A DNA stretch of 58,017 nt from an uncultured Bartonella sp. (GTDB taxonomy: Bacteria; Pseudomonadota; Alphaproteobacteria; Rhizobiales; Rhizobiaceae). Below, in pieces: positions 57,981-58,017 of this stretch. Both the position numbers and the translations under genes were made by a program. The notes below the pieces were generated by a model. That model saw nothing but the letters and a program-made list of their open reading frames with translations, ran no database searches and was not told the DNA's origin. Each line of letters begins with the position of its first letter. Within the stretch, counting starts at the first letter, position 1. Where the stretch lies: positions 74,481-132,497 of the forward strand of contig CAMLBF010000006.1 of assembly GCA_946478235.1 (NCBI GenBank), in the 5' to 3' direction.

Positions 57981-58017
57981 TATTATGTTATCTTGTTAGT
58001 GTCTGCGTGGAATAACA
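57972..58017 (-). repeat. Diverged direct repeat, copy 2 (cut by the window edge)
   Basis: Counterpart of 57391-57437. The shared core includes TTATGTTATCT and TCTGCGT. The repeat may continue outside the window. Confidence 0.6.

Overview
The window looks like a chromosomal segment of a low-GC (by eye about 40%) alphaproteobacterium of the Rhizobiales/Hyphomicrobiales. Supporting signs are a tRNA-His without G-1 and with A73, a PdhS/CbrA-type histidine kinase, a short PutA paired with an Lrp-type PutR, an FtsK paralogue without membrane segments, the rluD-rpoH pair, and a serC-serA operon with a structured leader. The low GC and gene set suggest a host-associated lineage such as a Bartonellaceae relative. 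That placement is inference.

From 1 to about 30,300 the window is ordinary housekeeping and metabolism: a gamma-glutamylputrescine pair (puuA-like, puuB), tRNA-His, pyrD with a DUF952 gene, a small secreted coiled-coil protein, mscL, a PAS histidine kinase, ftsK, the proline catabolism locus (putA, divergent putR, and a ProP-like transporter), a two-TM hypothetical, an aldehyde dehydrogenase, rluD, rpoH, a single-pass membrane protein, purA, the serine operon serC-serA-GNAT, a lipoprotein, tRNA-Glu and tRNA-Phe.

The character changes right after tRNA-Phe (30,221-30,296). Two decayed pieces of tyrosine recombinase lie there in opposite orientations (30,386-30,720). After them, nearly everything to the end of the window belongs to one surface-protein system: a TolC-family outer-membrane channel (+), then on the minus strand a HlyD/LapC-type adaptor, a LapB-type ABC transporter, a bitopic Sel1-repeat protein, a TPR plus GT41 (OGT/SPINDLY-like) glycosyltransferase, and a 5701-residue protein of about 48 bacterial Ig-like domains with a BapA-like N-terminus. 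The simplest reading is a type I secretion system dedicated to a giant adhesin, with a cytoplasmic glycosyltransferase that may modify it before export.

The adhesin gene carries a 4158-bp-period tandem duplication, nearly identical over about 3.6 kb. Inside each unit are two older, diverged five-domain blocks. Two noncoding segments look structured and deserve attention: tandem hairpins just upstream of the Sel1/T1SS operon (37,202-37,295), and an upstream fold that competes with an intrinsic terminator ahead of the adhesin gene (56,985-57,069). The last kilobase is noncoding and has two related minus-strand terminators plus two perfect palindromes. All structure and family calls were made by eye; no search or folding program was run.
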